Source: DATEAV01 sp964575425 (GTDB taxonomy: Bacteria; Chloroflexota; Anaerolineae; Anaerolineales; E44-bin32). From it: DNA of 26,895 nucleotides. Where the stretch lies: positions 1 to 26,895 of the forward strand of contig CAZNRD010000036.1 in NCBI GenBank assembly GCA_964575425.1. The letters run 5' to 3'. Both the position numbers and the translations under genes were made by a program. A model generated the notes under the pieces. That model saw only the letters and a program-made list of their open reading frames with translations. It searched no databases and was not told where the DNA came from. Positions 1 through 6,801 of this stretch are shown here, piece after piece (positions within the stretch are counted from its first letter, which is position 1; each line of letters opens with the position of its first letter).

Positions 1-180
1 CGCGCCGACTCCATTGAGCTGGCCTGGGGACTGATCGACCCCATCATCCAGGGCTGGGAAGGCCCCCACGCCCCTCCCCTGGAAATCTACGAACCGGGAA
101 GCTGGGGCCCTCTGGGGGCCAGCACCCTGCTCGCCCGTGAGGGCCACGAGTGGACCCTGGGCTGTGGCCAGCATCCATGA
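1..180 (+). CDS. zwf: Glucose-6-phosphate 1-dehydrogenase, C-terminal end (partial)
   Basis: The frame is open from the first base and ends with TGA. The 59 visible residues match the C-terminus of G6PD: a WGLIDPII segment, then GWE, a short Pro-rich stretch, and YEPGSWGP followed by an Ala/Leu-rich end. In the family this tail belongs to the substrate-binding and dimer domain. The enzyme oxidises glucose 6-phosphate to 6-phosphogluconolactone with NADP+ in the cytoplasm. The 5' part lies outside the window, so catalytic residues and start cannot be checked. The identification rests on the characteristic tail alone. Confidence 0.82.
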   Translation, partial: RADSIELAWGLIDPIIQGWEGPHAPPLEIYEPGSWGPLGASTLLAREGHEWTLGCGQHP

Positions 181-499
181 TCCGAGCCAACCCGCGAGGC
201 TATTGAATTGCCGCACGCATTTCGGCCACCGCTCAGAGACCCTCACACTCCCCCACCTCCCGGAAGAGCTCACCCCCTCTCCGCCATTGAGCCCGGGGAG
301 AGCATCCACGCCTGCAGGCGGAGAGGGCGTGGGGGTGAGGCCGAGGCCGGTCGTCATTGCGCGCGTAGCTTAGGCCGCATCGAATCGAAAGCCGCGGCTG
401 ATGGTTTCCGACACCCTCGATCCGCGCAAATAGGGAAAAACCGCCCGCCATGTTAGAATGGCACCGGCCCAGTAACATCCTTGACCATCTGAGGTTCTC
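181..499. other. Intergenic region between zwf and menA
   Basis: These 319 bases show no convincing gene. Open frames on both strands here have skewed composition and no recognisable domain. The region holds a long imperfect inverted repeat (269-339), a possible -10 box TAGAAT at 454-459, and a TGAGGT ribosome binding site just before menA. Confidence 0.6.
269..339. repeat. Long imperfect inverted repeat downstream of zwf
   Basis: CTCTCCGCC (277-285) pairs with GGCGGAGAG (317-325), and CTCACCCCC (269-277) pairs with GGGGGTGAG (331-339). A 5-nt bulge lies at 326-330 and a roughly 31-nt loop in between. There is no T-tract, so a standard intrinsic terminator is unlikely. It could be a REP-like palindromic element or an mRNA-stabilising stem at the zwf 3' end. 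I found no second copy in the window. Confidence 0.5.
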
Positions 500-1408
500 A
501 TGAGTCAGCCAGCCTTGAGCCAGACGCAAGCACTCACCGGTCCCATGCGCCTGCCGTTCCTCCTGCTCACGCCGGCATGCGTGTTCCTGGGAATCGCGGC
601 GGCAATCCACCAGGCCGGCCGCGTGCGCCCCGAGTTGGCCGTCCTCGCACTTCTCGGCGGGCTCGCGGCGCACATCAGCGTCAACGCGCTGAACGAGTAC
701 TTCGACTTCCGCAGCGGGCTGGACCTGCGAACGCGGCGCACGCCTTTCAGCGGCGGCAGCGGCACGCTGCCCCTCTCGCCCGGCCACGCGCCGTTGGCCC
801 TGGCAACAGGTCTGATTTCCCTCGGCATCACCGCCGCCGTCGGGATCTACTTCGTGTGGCTGCGCGGCACGGCGCTCCTTCCGCTTGGCCTCGCCGGCGT
901 CCTCGTCATCGCCGCCTACACGCCGTGGCTGACACACAGCCCCCTCCTCTGCCTCATCGCCCCCGGCCTGGGCTTCGGCACCTTCATGGTGATGGGCACA
1001 GCCTTCGCCCTCACCGGGGCCTATTCGTGGACCGCATTCGCTGCCAGCCTGGTGCCGTTCTTCCTCGTCAGCAACCTCCTTCTCCTCAACCAGTTCCCTG
1101 ACGTCGAAGCGGACCGCACGATCGGCCGCCACCACCTGCCGATCCAAATCGGCCGCCAAAAGAGCAGCTACGTCTACGCCGCCTTCCTGGGCCTGACCTA
1201 TCTGGCGATCGTCGTCGCCGTCCTTCTCAGGGTCCTGCCGGCGTGGTCGCTTCTAGGCCTGCTGACCCTGCCCGTAGCCCTGCGGGCCGGACGGGGCGCC
1301 ATCCGCTTCGCCGAGCAGATCGATCAACTCATGCCGTTCCTGGCGCAGAACGTGATCCTCAACCTGGTCACCCCGATACTGGTGGGCATCGGGCTGCTGC
1401 TCGGCTAA
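500..1408 (+). CDS. menA: UbiA-family prenyltransferase, likely 1,4-dihydroxy-2-naphthoate polyprenyltransferase
   Basis: This 302-residue integral membrane protein has about eight hydrophobic segments. The two Asp-rich motifs of UbiA prenyltransferases are present: NEYFDF followed by GLD at residues 65-75, and FPDVEADRTIGR about 135 residues later. These motifs bind Mg2+ and the prenyl diphosphate. In the family, MenA attaches a polyprenyl chain to 1,4-dihydroxy-2-naphthoate with loss of CO2, giving demethylmenaquinone. The ubiE-like methyltransferase 5 nt downstream supports the menaquinone assignment over heme O or chlorophyll side-chain transferases. The ATG at 500 follows a TGAGGT ribosome binding site. 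The chain length of the prenyl donor cannot be told from sequence. Confidence 0.8.
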   Translation: MSQPALSQTQALTGPMRLPFLLLTPACVFLGIAAAIHQAGRVRPELAVLALLGGLAAHISVNALNEYFDFRSGLDLRTRRTPFSGGSGTLPLSPGHAPLALATGLISLGITAAVGIYFVWLRGTALLPLGLAGVLVIAAYTPWLTHSPLLCLIAPGLGFGTFMVMGTAFALTGAYSWTAFAASLVPFFLVSNLLLLNQFPDVEADRTIGRHHLPIQIGRQKSSYVYAAFLGLTYLAIVVAVLLRVLPAWSLLGLLTLPVALRAGRGAIRFAEQIDQLMPFLAQNVILNLVTPILVGIGLLLG

Positions 1409-1413
1409 CCAAT

Positions 1414-2109
1414 ATGTCGGCCAACCCAGCCAGGAATCGGGCGGCACTGCGCGTCCTCTTCGCCCGCATCGCCCGCCACTACGACCGGATGAACCGGCTG
1501 ATGACGCTGGGCCAGGACCGATGCTGGCGCCGCGAACTCCTCCGGCGGGCATCTCCCGCACCGGGCTCACGTCTCCTTGATCTGGGGGCCGGCACGGGGG
1601 AGCTGGCTCGCCAGGCGCCGGAGCTGGAGCCAGAGGTCCGGGTTGTCGCTGTTGACATCACCCCCGAGATGATGCGCCTCGGCCGCTCGCGCCTGGGAAC
1701 CAGGAAAGTCCTGTGGGTCGTCGCCGATGCACGCCACCTGCCCTTTGCCGCCGCCTTCGACAGCGTGGTCTCAGCCTTCCTGCTGCGCAATGTCGCGGAG
1801 CTGGACCGCGCCCTGCAGGAACAGCAAAGGGTCCTGAAGCCTGGCGGCCGGCTGATCTCTCTCGACACAACCCCTGCCGAAGGTTCCGTGGCACCACTCG
1901 TGCGCTTCTATCTGCGGCGCGTCGTCCCGCTGCTGGCTCGATGGGTCACGGGCGATGGAGCGGCGTACAATTACCTGGCAACCTCAACCGAGAGCTTCGC
2001 GCCCGCCGATCACCTGGCCGATCACCTTGTGCAGGCGGGCTTTCAGGATGTTGGCTTTCTCCGTCGCACCATGGGGGCCGTCGCTATTCATTGGGGACGC
2101 AAGCCATGA
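1414..2109 (+). CDS. ubiE: Demethylmenaquinone methyltransferase, UbiE/MenG type
   Basis: This is a 231-residue class I SAM-dependent methyltransferase. It shows the early RIARHYDRMN segment typical of UbiE, motif I LDLGAGTGEL (about residues 51-60), an acidic residue after strand 2 (VVAVDITPEM), FDSVVSAFLLRNV, and LKPGGRL. UbiE/MenG performs the last step of menaquinone synthesis, C-methylation of demethylmenaquinone. The ATG at 1414 lies 5 nt after the menA stop, so the two genes are probably one transcript. A longer upstream open frame overlaps menA, but its extra residues are a shadow. The C-terminus matches the family's usual end. Confidence 0.85.
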   Translation: MSANPARNRAALRVLFARIARHYDRMNRLMTLGQDRCWRRELLRRASPAPGSRLLDLGAGTGELARQAPELEPEVRVVAVDITPEMMRLGRSRLGTRKVLWVVADARHLPFAAAFDSVVSAFLLRNVAELDRALQEQQRVLKPGGRLISLDTTPAEGSVAPLVRFYLRRVVPLLARWVTGDGAAYNYLATSTESFAPADHLADHLVQAGFQDVGFLRRTMGAVAIHWGRKP

Positions 2110-2305
2110 CCTGCGCCACGGCTGAGCAGCAGGGCGATCTGCCGCGCGGCAAAGCGAAGGCCTCCTTGCGAGGTAGCATAGGGGAAGGTCGGCAGCCCGG
2201 GGTTTCGCCGGCCATGAGAGGTCGCCCTCGTCGCGGGTCGCCCACGGGCAGCGCGGCTTCCCACACCTGGCGACGCGCGCCTGACGGCACGGAGGCCGAC
2301 TCGCC

Positions 2306-3043
2306 ATGCACAACCGCTACCTGATGAAGGCCGCACGCTTCGGGGAGCCGTCCCACATCTGGCGCGCGGGCCAGGAGCGGCGCCTGCACATGATCCTGGA
2401 GGCAGCCGAGGGCCGTCAATGTGGATGGGTCCTGGATGCTGGCTGCGGCCTGGGCGCGTATCTGGAGCGCCTCCGCGCCCGGGCTCGTGTCGCCACCGGG
2501 TTGGAGTTCGACCGTGAGCGCGCGGTTGAGGCGGGCCGCCGCGTGCCCGGCATCGTCTGCGGAGCTGGCGAGCACCTGCCCTACCCCGCTGCTTCCTTCG
2601 ACCTGGTCTTGTCACATGAGGTGCTGGAGCACGTCGCCGACGACCATGGCTCGGTGGCAGAGATGGTGCGCGTCCTCAAGCCGGGAGGGCGCCTGGTGCT
2701 GTTCGTCCCCAACCGCGGCTATCCCTTCGAGACCCACGGCGTCTTCTGGCGCGGCCGCTATCGCTTCGGCAACATCCCTCTGGTGAACTACCTGCCTCGC
2801 CGGCTGCGCGACCGGCTTGCACCCCACGTGCGCGCCTACAGCGGCCAGCAGCTTGCGGCGCTCTTCACCGGGCATCCGGTGAAGGTGGTCCGGCGGCACG
2901 TCGTCTTCGGCGCGTACGACAACGTGATTGCCCGCTGGCCGAGGATGGGACGGGCGCTGCGGTGCCTGCTGCAGTCCCTCGAGTCCACTCCCCTGCGCGC
3001 CTTCGGCCTGTCGCACCTGTGGGTGGTGGAGAAATTGCAGTGA
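2306..3043 (+). CDS. Class I SAM-dependent methyltransferase, substrate unknown
   Basis: This 245-residue protein has a Rossmann-fold methyltransferase core. Motif I is VLDAGCGLGAYL (about residues 42-53), followed by GLEFDRE (acidic residue for the ribose), FDLVLSHEVLEHV, and MVRVLKPGGRLVLFVPN. The pattern is that of the Methyltransf_11 family, which acts on small molecules, lipids or quinones. The C-terminal third is basic and contains GVFWRGRYRFGNIPLVNYLP, which resembles methyltransferases acting on lipid or polysaccharide intermediates. That resemblance is weak, so I name no substrate. It is the first gene of a tight cluster and its TGA overlaps the next ATG by one base (TGATG). The 196-nt gap after ubiE holds nothing I recognise. 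Confidence 0.8.
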   Translation: MHNRYLMKAARFGEPSHIWRAGQERRLHMILEAAEGRQCGWVLDAGCGLGAYLERLRARARVATGLEFDRERAVEAGRRVPGIVCGAGEHLPYPAASFDLVLSHEVLEHVADDHGSVAEMVRVLKPGGRLVLFVPNRGYPFETHGVFWRGRYRFGNIPLVNYLPRRLRDRLAPHVRAYSGQQLAALFTGHPVKVVRRHVVFGAYDNVIARWPRMGRALRCLLQSLESTPLRAFGLSHLWVVEKLQ

Positions 3044-3489
3044 TGTCGGACCCTGCCGTGCCTGACCGGGAGCCCGGGCGGCCGCACCTCCTGCTGTTGG
3101 ACGGCCTCTACGCGATCGCCCGCCTGGAAGTCAGCGCGCCCCTTCCCGCCTGGGCAATGAATGCAGAGTTCTAGTGTCTCTGTCGGACACCCGAAGAGCT
3201 ATCGGTCGTCTGTCGCCAGGAAGCGGTCCCTCCGGGCATCCGGGCCGATACCGGCTGGGCCTGCCTGCAGGTGGCCGGCCCGCTGGACCTGTCGGAGGTG
3301 GGCATCCTGGCAGGGCTTTCGGCTCCCCTGGCCGAGGCCGGCGTCTGCCTGTTCGCGCTTTCGACCTTCGACACCGACTACTTGCTCGTCCGCTCTGAGG
3401 ATCTTCAACGGGCGCGGCTGGCGCTCAACCGTGCTGGCTGGAAGGTGGGCAGCCCCCGCAGCGACACACCCGCCCCAACCGGAGGATGA
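3043..3489 (+). pseudogene. ACT-domain protein (CASTOR/ACT_7-like) interrupted by one in-frame TAG
   Basis: One frame runs from the ATG at 3043 (overlapping the upstream TGA) to TGA at 3487-3489 and spells a complete small ACT-domain protein. The opening segment is LLLLDGLYAIARLE and LPAWAMNAEF. Then comes TAG at 3172-3174, and the same frame continues with RTPEELSVVC, GWACLQVAGPLDLSEVGIL, LAEAGVCLFALSTFDTDYLLV and ALNRAGWKV. These are the conserved features of stand-alone ACT proteins, which bind amino acids as regulators. No frame shift is needed; only the one codon is wrong, at a position where relatives usually have an aromatic residue, so a TGG-to-TAG change would explain it. It may be a nonsense mutation, an assembly error or a read-through site. 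TAG ends the PfkB gene of the same operon, so general recoding is unlikely. Confidence 0.72.
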
Positions 3490-3493
3490 CCGC

Positions 3494-4495
3494 ATGTCAA
3501 GCCACTCTCTTCCTCGCCGCTCATTCCTCAAGCTGGCCGGCCTGGCCGCGGGCGCAAGCGCGCCCGCGGCCTGCACCCTCAAGCCTCCCCCGCCCCGAGA
3601 GCCTGTCCTGCGCCTGGCTCATCTGACCGACATGCATGTGCTGCCTTACGCCGGAGTCATGGAGGGGTTTGCCCTGGCGCTGCGCAGCCTCCGGGCGCTG
3701 CAGCCGCCGGTCGATGCCCTCATCAACACCGGTGACTGCATCATGGACGCGCTGGCCGCCAGCAAGGAAGATGCCCTGGCCCAGTGGCAGGCGTTTCGTC
3801 AGGTGTTGGAACAGGAATGCTCCCTGCCGGTCTACCACTGCATAGGCAACCACGACGTCTGGGGATGGGGACTGGAAGATGCGCGCGTTCAATCCGACCC
3901 ACTCTACGGCAAGGGCATGGCGCTTGCCCAGCTCGGCCTGGGGCAGCGCTACTACAGCTTCGACCTGGGCGGCTGGCACTTCATCGTTCTGGACAGCACG
4001 CATCCCCGCCTCTCGCCCGAGAGTAGCGAGCCCTACATAGGCCTGCTCGACCGCGAACAGTTCGATTGGCTGGTCAGCGATTTGGCGCACACCGCGGGCG
4101 CCACCCCCGTCTGCGTGATCTCGCACATCCCCATCCTCGCCGCCTGCGAGCTCTTCGATGGTCCCAACGAGTGCCGCGACCATCAGTGCAACAACAGCCT
4201 GTACGAGGAGAACTACGCCGATAGTTGGACCCTGCCAGGTGCGTGGGTGCACATCGATGCGCGCCGCATGCGCCGGCTTTTCTTGCAGCACCGCAACGTC
4301 CGGCTGTGTCTGAGCGGACATGCCCACCAGGTGGAGCACCTGGAGTACCTGGGCGTCACCTTCCTGTGCGACGGCGCCGTCTCCGGCAACTGGTGGCGCG
4401 GCGCCTACATGGATTTCCCGCCGGGCTACGTGATCGTCACCCTGTACGCCGACGGATCGGCCCAGGAGCAGTTCATCGCCTACGGGGAATCATGA
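3494..4495 (+). CDS. Calcineurin-like metallophosphoesterase, exported (Tat signal)
   Basis: This 333-residue protein carries all five metallophosphoesterase motifs in order: LTDMHV (D-x-H), INTGDC (GD), CIGNHDVWG (GNHD), VISHIPIL (H) and CLSGHAHQ (GHxH). These bind two metal ions and hydrolyse phosphoesters. The N-terminus RRSFLKLAGLAAGA is a twin-arginine export signal, and APAAC near residue 22 may serve as a weak lipobox, so the enzyme probably acts outside the membrane. A long N-terminal open extension from 3161 is a shadow of the ACT gene. The ATG at 3494 has a GGAGG at 3481-3485. It starts 4 nt after the ACT stop and overlaps the kinase gene (ATGA). The substrate is unknown; relatives include nucleotidases, phosphodiesterases and purple-acid-like phosphatases. 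Confidence 0.85.
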   Translation: MSSHSLPRRSFLKLAGLAAGASAPAACTLKPPPPREPVLRLAHLTDMHVLPYAGVMEGFALALRSLRALQPPVDALINTGDCIMDALAASKEDALAQWQAFRQVLEQECSLPVYHCIGNHDVWGWGLEDARVQSDPLYGKGMALAQLGLGQRYYSFDLGGWHFIVLDSTHPRLSPESSEPYIGLLDREQFDWLVSDLAHTAGATPVCVISHIPILAACELFDGPNECRDHQCNNSLYEENYADSWTLPGAWVHIDARRMRRLFLQHRNVRLCLSGHAHQVEHLEYLGVTFLCDGAVSGNWWRGAYMDFPPGYVIVTLYADGSAQEQFIAYGES

Positions 4496-5427
4496 ACTGC
4501 CTCGACGTCATCGGGCTGGGGGTCTCGACCCTCGACATCGTCACTCTTGTCGATCACTTCCCGGCAGGAGAGGAGGTGCAGCGCGCGCACGACATGACGC
4601 TGCAGGGCGGCGGGCCGGTGGCGACGGCCATTGTGGCCCTGGCCCGCCTCGGCGCGCGCTGCGCCATGCTCGACCTCCTCGGCGACGACTGGCGCGGCCG
4701 CCTGATCGTGGACGAGTACCGCCGCGAAGGGGTCTCGACGGAGTTCCTGCACCTGGTCGAGGGCTGTACATCAGCCATGGCATGCGTGTTGGTGGAGAAA
4801 GACAGCGCGGCGCGCACGATCGTCTACCTTCCGGGAACCACGCCCGAGCTCTCCCCCTCCTTGCTGTCCAGGCAGGCCATCGAGTCGTGCCGCATCCTGC
4901 ACCTCAACGGCCGCCACTGGGAGGCGTGCCTCGAAGTGGCTCGCTGGAGGCGCTCGGCCGGCGCGCTCACTTCCTTCGACGGCGGAGCGGGTCGGTTCCT
5001 GCCGGAGATGCGTGAGCTCGTGCCTCTGTGTCAGCTCGTCATTGTGGCACGCCAGTTCGCCGCCGAATACACGGGCACGGACGAGCCCGAGGCTGCCGCC
5101 TCCAGCCTGCTCGGCGAAGGGCCGGCGCTCGTGGCGATCACCGATGGCGCTCGCGGGAGCTGGGTGCACGCTCCTCCGGAGCCGCTCTTCCACCAGCCGG
5201 CCTACCGCGTGCCACAACTCGTCGACACCACCGGCTGCGGCGATGCCTACCACGGCGCCTTTCTCTTCGGATTGCTGCAGACGTGGGACCTGCGGCGCAC
5301 CGCTGCCTTCGCCAGCGCCTGCGCCGCGCTCAACGGGCAGCACCTCGGCGGCCGCCGAGGCCTGCCATCCAAAGCCGAGGTGGAAGCCTTCCTGCAAACC
5401 GCCGAGCCTCTTCCCGCACCGCCTTAG
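4492..5427 (+). CDS. PfkB-family carbohydrate kinase (ribokinase-like)
   Basis: This 311-residue protein has the PfkB layout. The N-terminal GLGVSTLDIV strand leads to the substrate-binding Gly pair in LQGGGPVATA (about residues 37-46). The C-terminal signature DTTGCGDAYHGAF (245-257) includes the catalytic base Asp251 and the anion hole. The family phosphorylates sugars or nucleosides with ATP in the cytoplasm. Sequence alone does not fix the substrate. The Gly-rich segment and ITDGARGSW before the ATP site resemble ribokinase, fructokinase and sulfofructose-kinase-like members. The ATG overlaps the phosphoesterase TGA, so translation is likely coupled. The stop TAG overlaps the convergent gene's TAA by a few bases, leaving no room for a separate terminator. 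Confidence 0.85.
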   Translation: MNCLDVIGLGVSTLDIVTLVDHFPAGEEVQRAHDMTLQGGGPVATAIVALARLGARCAMLDLLGDDWRGRLIVDEYRREGVSTEFLHLVEGCTSAMACVLVEKDSAARTIVYLPGTTPELSPSLLSRQAIESCRILHLNGRHWEACLEVARWRRSAGALTSFDGGAGRFLPEMRELVPLCQLVIVARQFAAEYTGTDEPEAAASSLLGEGPALVAITDGARGSWVHAPPEPLFHQPAYRVPQLVDTTGCGDAYHGAFLFGLLQTWDLRRTAAFASACAALNGQHLGGRRGLPSKAEVEAFLQTAEPLPAPP

Positions 5428-5726
5428 CCCGGCGCCATCGTCCCACTGCTCTGCGCTTGCAGGTCGCCAACCTCCTTCACATCGACGGGAACGCCATCGA
5501 TCGCCCGCGGAAGGCGGTCCTCCGGCGCGAGCTGGTGGCCCGGAACCTTGCGCCTCACCAGCACCACCAGGGCCACCTCATCCGTCCCAAACCCGCCGCG
5601 CTCCCGCAGGCCCACCCCAACGCCGACCACGTTCGCTTTGTTCAGCAGCTCGCTCAGGTGAGCGCGGCGCACCGCTTCGGCGCGCTGCTGCGCTTCCTCG
5701 ACGGAAAGCCTCTCCCAGTCGTCCAT
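5424..5726 (-). CDS. Stand-alone homologue of the protease N-terminal domain
   Basis: This 100-residue protein has no protease triad, yet it aligns along most of its length with residues 1-85 of the protease encoded just upstream. Shared landmarks in order are NVVGVGVG (NVVGVGIG in the protease), LVRRKVP (identical), a Pro-Asp pair, and DVKEVGDL (DVVEVGDL). The ATG at 5726 overlaps the protease stop (TGATG), and a GTG one codon earlier is possible. There is little Shine-Dalgarno sequence, which fits coupled translation. The domain is known in bacteria mainly as the lead part of trypsin-like proteins. A role as a partner, inhibitor or folding helper of the protease is inference. The C-terminal end is short and low in complexity. 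Confidence 0.72.
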   Translation of the reverse strand: MDDWERLSVEEAQQRAEAVRRAHLSELLNKANVVGVGVGLRERGGFGTDEVALVVLVRRKVPGHQLAPEDRLPRAIDGVPVDVKEVGDLQAQSSGTMAPG

Positions 5727-6733
5727 CACAAAGTGACGTCAAGCGCCTCGAGCACGGCCTGAATCGGGCAGTACAGCGTAGCCTTCTCGGAGCCGGCGAA
5801 GAGCAGGCCGAGGGCGAGGGGGGATGTCCCATCCACCAGGAGCGCTCCCGAGTCTCCCGGGCCGGACATCGGCGTGGTGACAATCTGATTCTCAAACGTC
5901 GCACTGCGCCCCAACCCATAGTCCACGTTGACGGTCGTTTCCAGCACAGTCACCTGACCGGTGGTGAAGCCGGTCGAGCGGCCGGACTTGCGCACCGCCA
6001 TGGCAAGCCGGGCCAAGGCCCTCCCGCTCACCGTTCCCACTTCGAGGATATCGTCCCGTATCAGAGCGTCCTCGAGCGGCCGGGCGACGGCGGCGTCGAC
6101 CTCGTTCGAGGCCTGAGGGTCGTACCAGTAGGTCTGCAGCCGGTGACGCGAGCCGAGCAGCCTGGCAACGGCGTTCCCCACAGTGACCACGGCACGCGCT
6201 GCGGCGCAGCGGCCCGGTTCGGACGTGAAGCGGAGCGGAACGAAGCGTTCCAGATGCCCGATCACGTCACCCGGCTCGCGCCCGCCGTCGATCGTGCCGG
6301 GCTGCAGGATGAGGTCGCCGGGGCTGCCGCTGTTGCTGTCGGCCAGGACGTGGTTGTTGGAGAGGATGAGCCGCTTGCCGCTGCTTCGATCGCGGACCAC
6401 ACAGCCCAGCGTCCCGGCCGTCACCTTGTAGTGCCCGACGCTCACGCCGCCAGCCGCCGGGCGGAAGCGAGAGGTGCGCGCCTGCATCGGCCGCAGGTCG
6501 CCGACCTCCACCACGTCCGTGGCCACGCCCCCGACCTGCGAGGGCACCAGGTCCATCGGGTCGAGGCCTGCCCGCGGCACCTTGCGCCGCACTAGGGCCA
6601 CCACGCTGAGCTGCGAGGTGACGCGCTGCCCCGCTTGCTTGTATCCGATCCCAACGCCCACCACATTGGGCTTCTCAAGGATGAGGCGTTTGTGCGTCTC
6701 TCTAGCCTGAGCCACCTGCTCGATCGTCGCCAT
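5726..6733 (-). CDS. Trypsin-like serine peptidase with N-terminal NVVGVGIG domain
   Basis: This 335-residue protein has an N-terminal domain (about 1-85, NVVGVGIGYK, LVRRKVP, DVVEVGDL) followed by a chymotrypsin-fold core. The triad is visible: His128 in LSNNHVLA, Asp213 in NEVDAAVA, and Ser295 in GPGDSGALL. There is no signal peptide or membrane segment, so it looks cytoplasmic or exported by an unknown route. Such proteins occur widely in bacteria as trypsin-like peptidase domain proteins with unknown targets. The ATG has a strong GAGGAGG a few bases upstream. The gene follows lpdA after 68 nt and is coupled to the small homologue downstream. The intact triad argues for a working protease. 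Confidence 0.85.
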   Translation of the reverse strand: MATIEQVAQARETHKRLILEKPNVVGVGIGYKQAGQRVTSQLSVVALVRRKVPRAGLDPMDLVPSQVGGVATDVVEVGDLRPMQARTSRFRPAAGGVSVGHYKVTAGTLGCVVRDRSSGKRLILSNNHVLADSNSGSPGDLILQPGTIDGGREPGDVIGHLERFVPLRFTSEPGRCAAARAVVTVGNAVARLLGSRHRLQTYWYDPQASNEVDAAVARPLEDALIRDDILEVGTVSGRALARLAMAVRKSGRSTGFTTGQVTVLETTVNVDYGLGRSATFENQIVTTPMSGPGDSGALLVDGTSPLALGLLFAGSEKATLYCPIQAVLEALDVTL

Positions 6734-6801
6734 CCCGCCTCCTCACCTTCCGCACAGAGGCTCCTGACGGACATCGTCGTCCGGCGGCCATGTACCAGCC
6801 G

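Noticed and set aside
233..1159. Long minus-strand open frame opposite menA
   Set aside because: It mirrors the menA coding frame. Its composition is rich in Glu, Arg and Gln with no domain pattern, and menA has clear motifs on the other strand.
2106..2324. 72-codon frame whose ATG overlaps the ubiE stop
   Set aside because: The overlap looks like an operon gene, but the sequence is low in complexity, shows no family pattern and runs into the next gene's start.
5012..6595. 527-codon plus-strand open frame over the kinase end and protease
   Set aside because: It spans two real genes on different strands and has a Pro/Arg/Ser-rich composition with no recognisable family.
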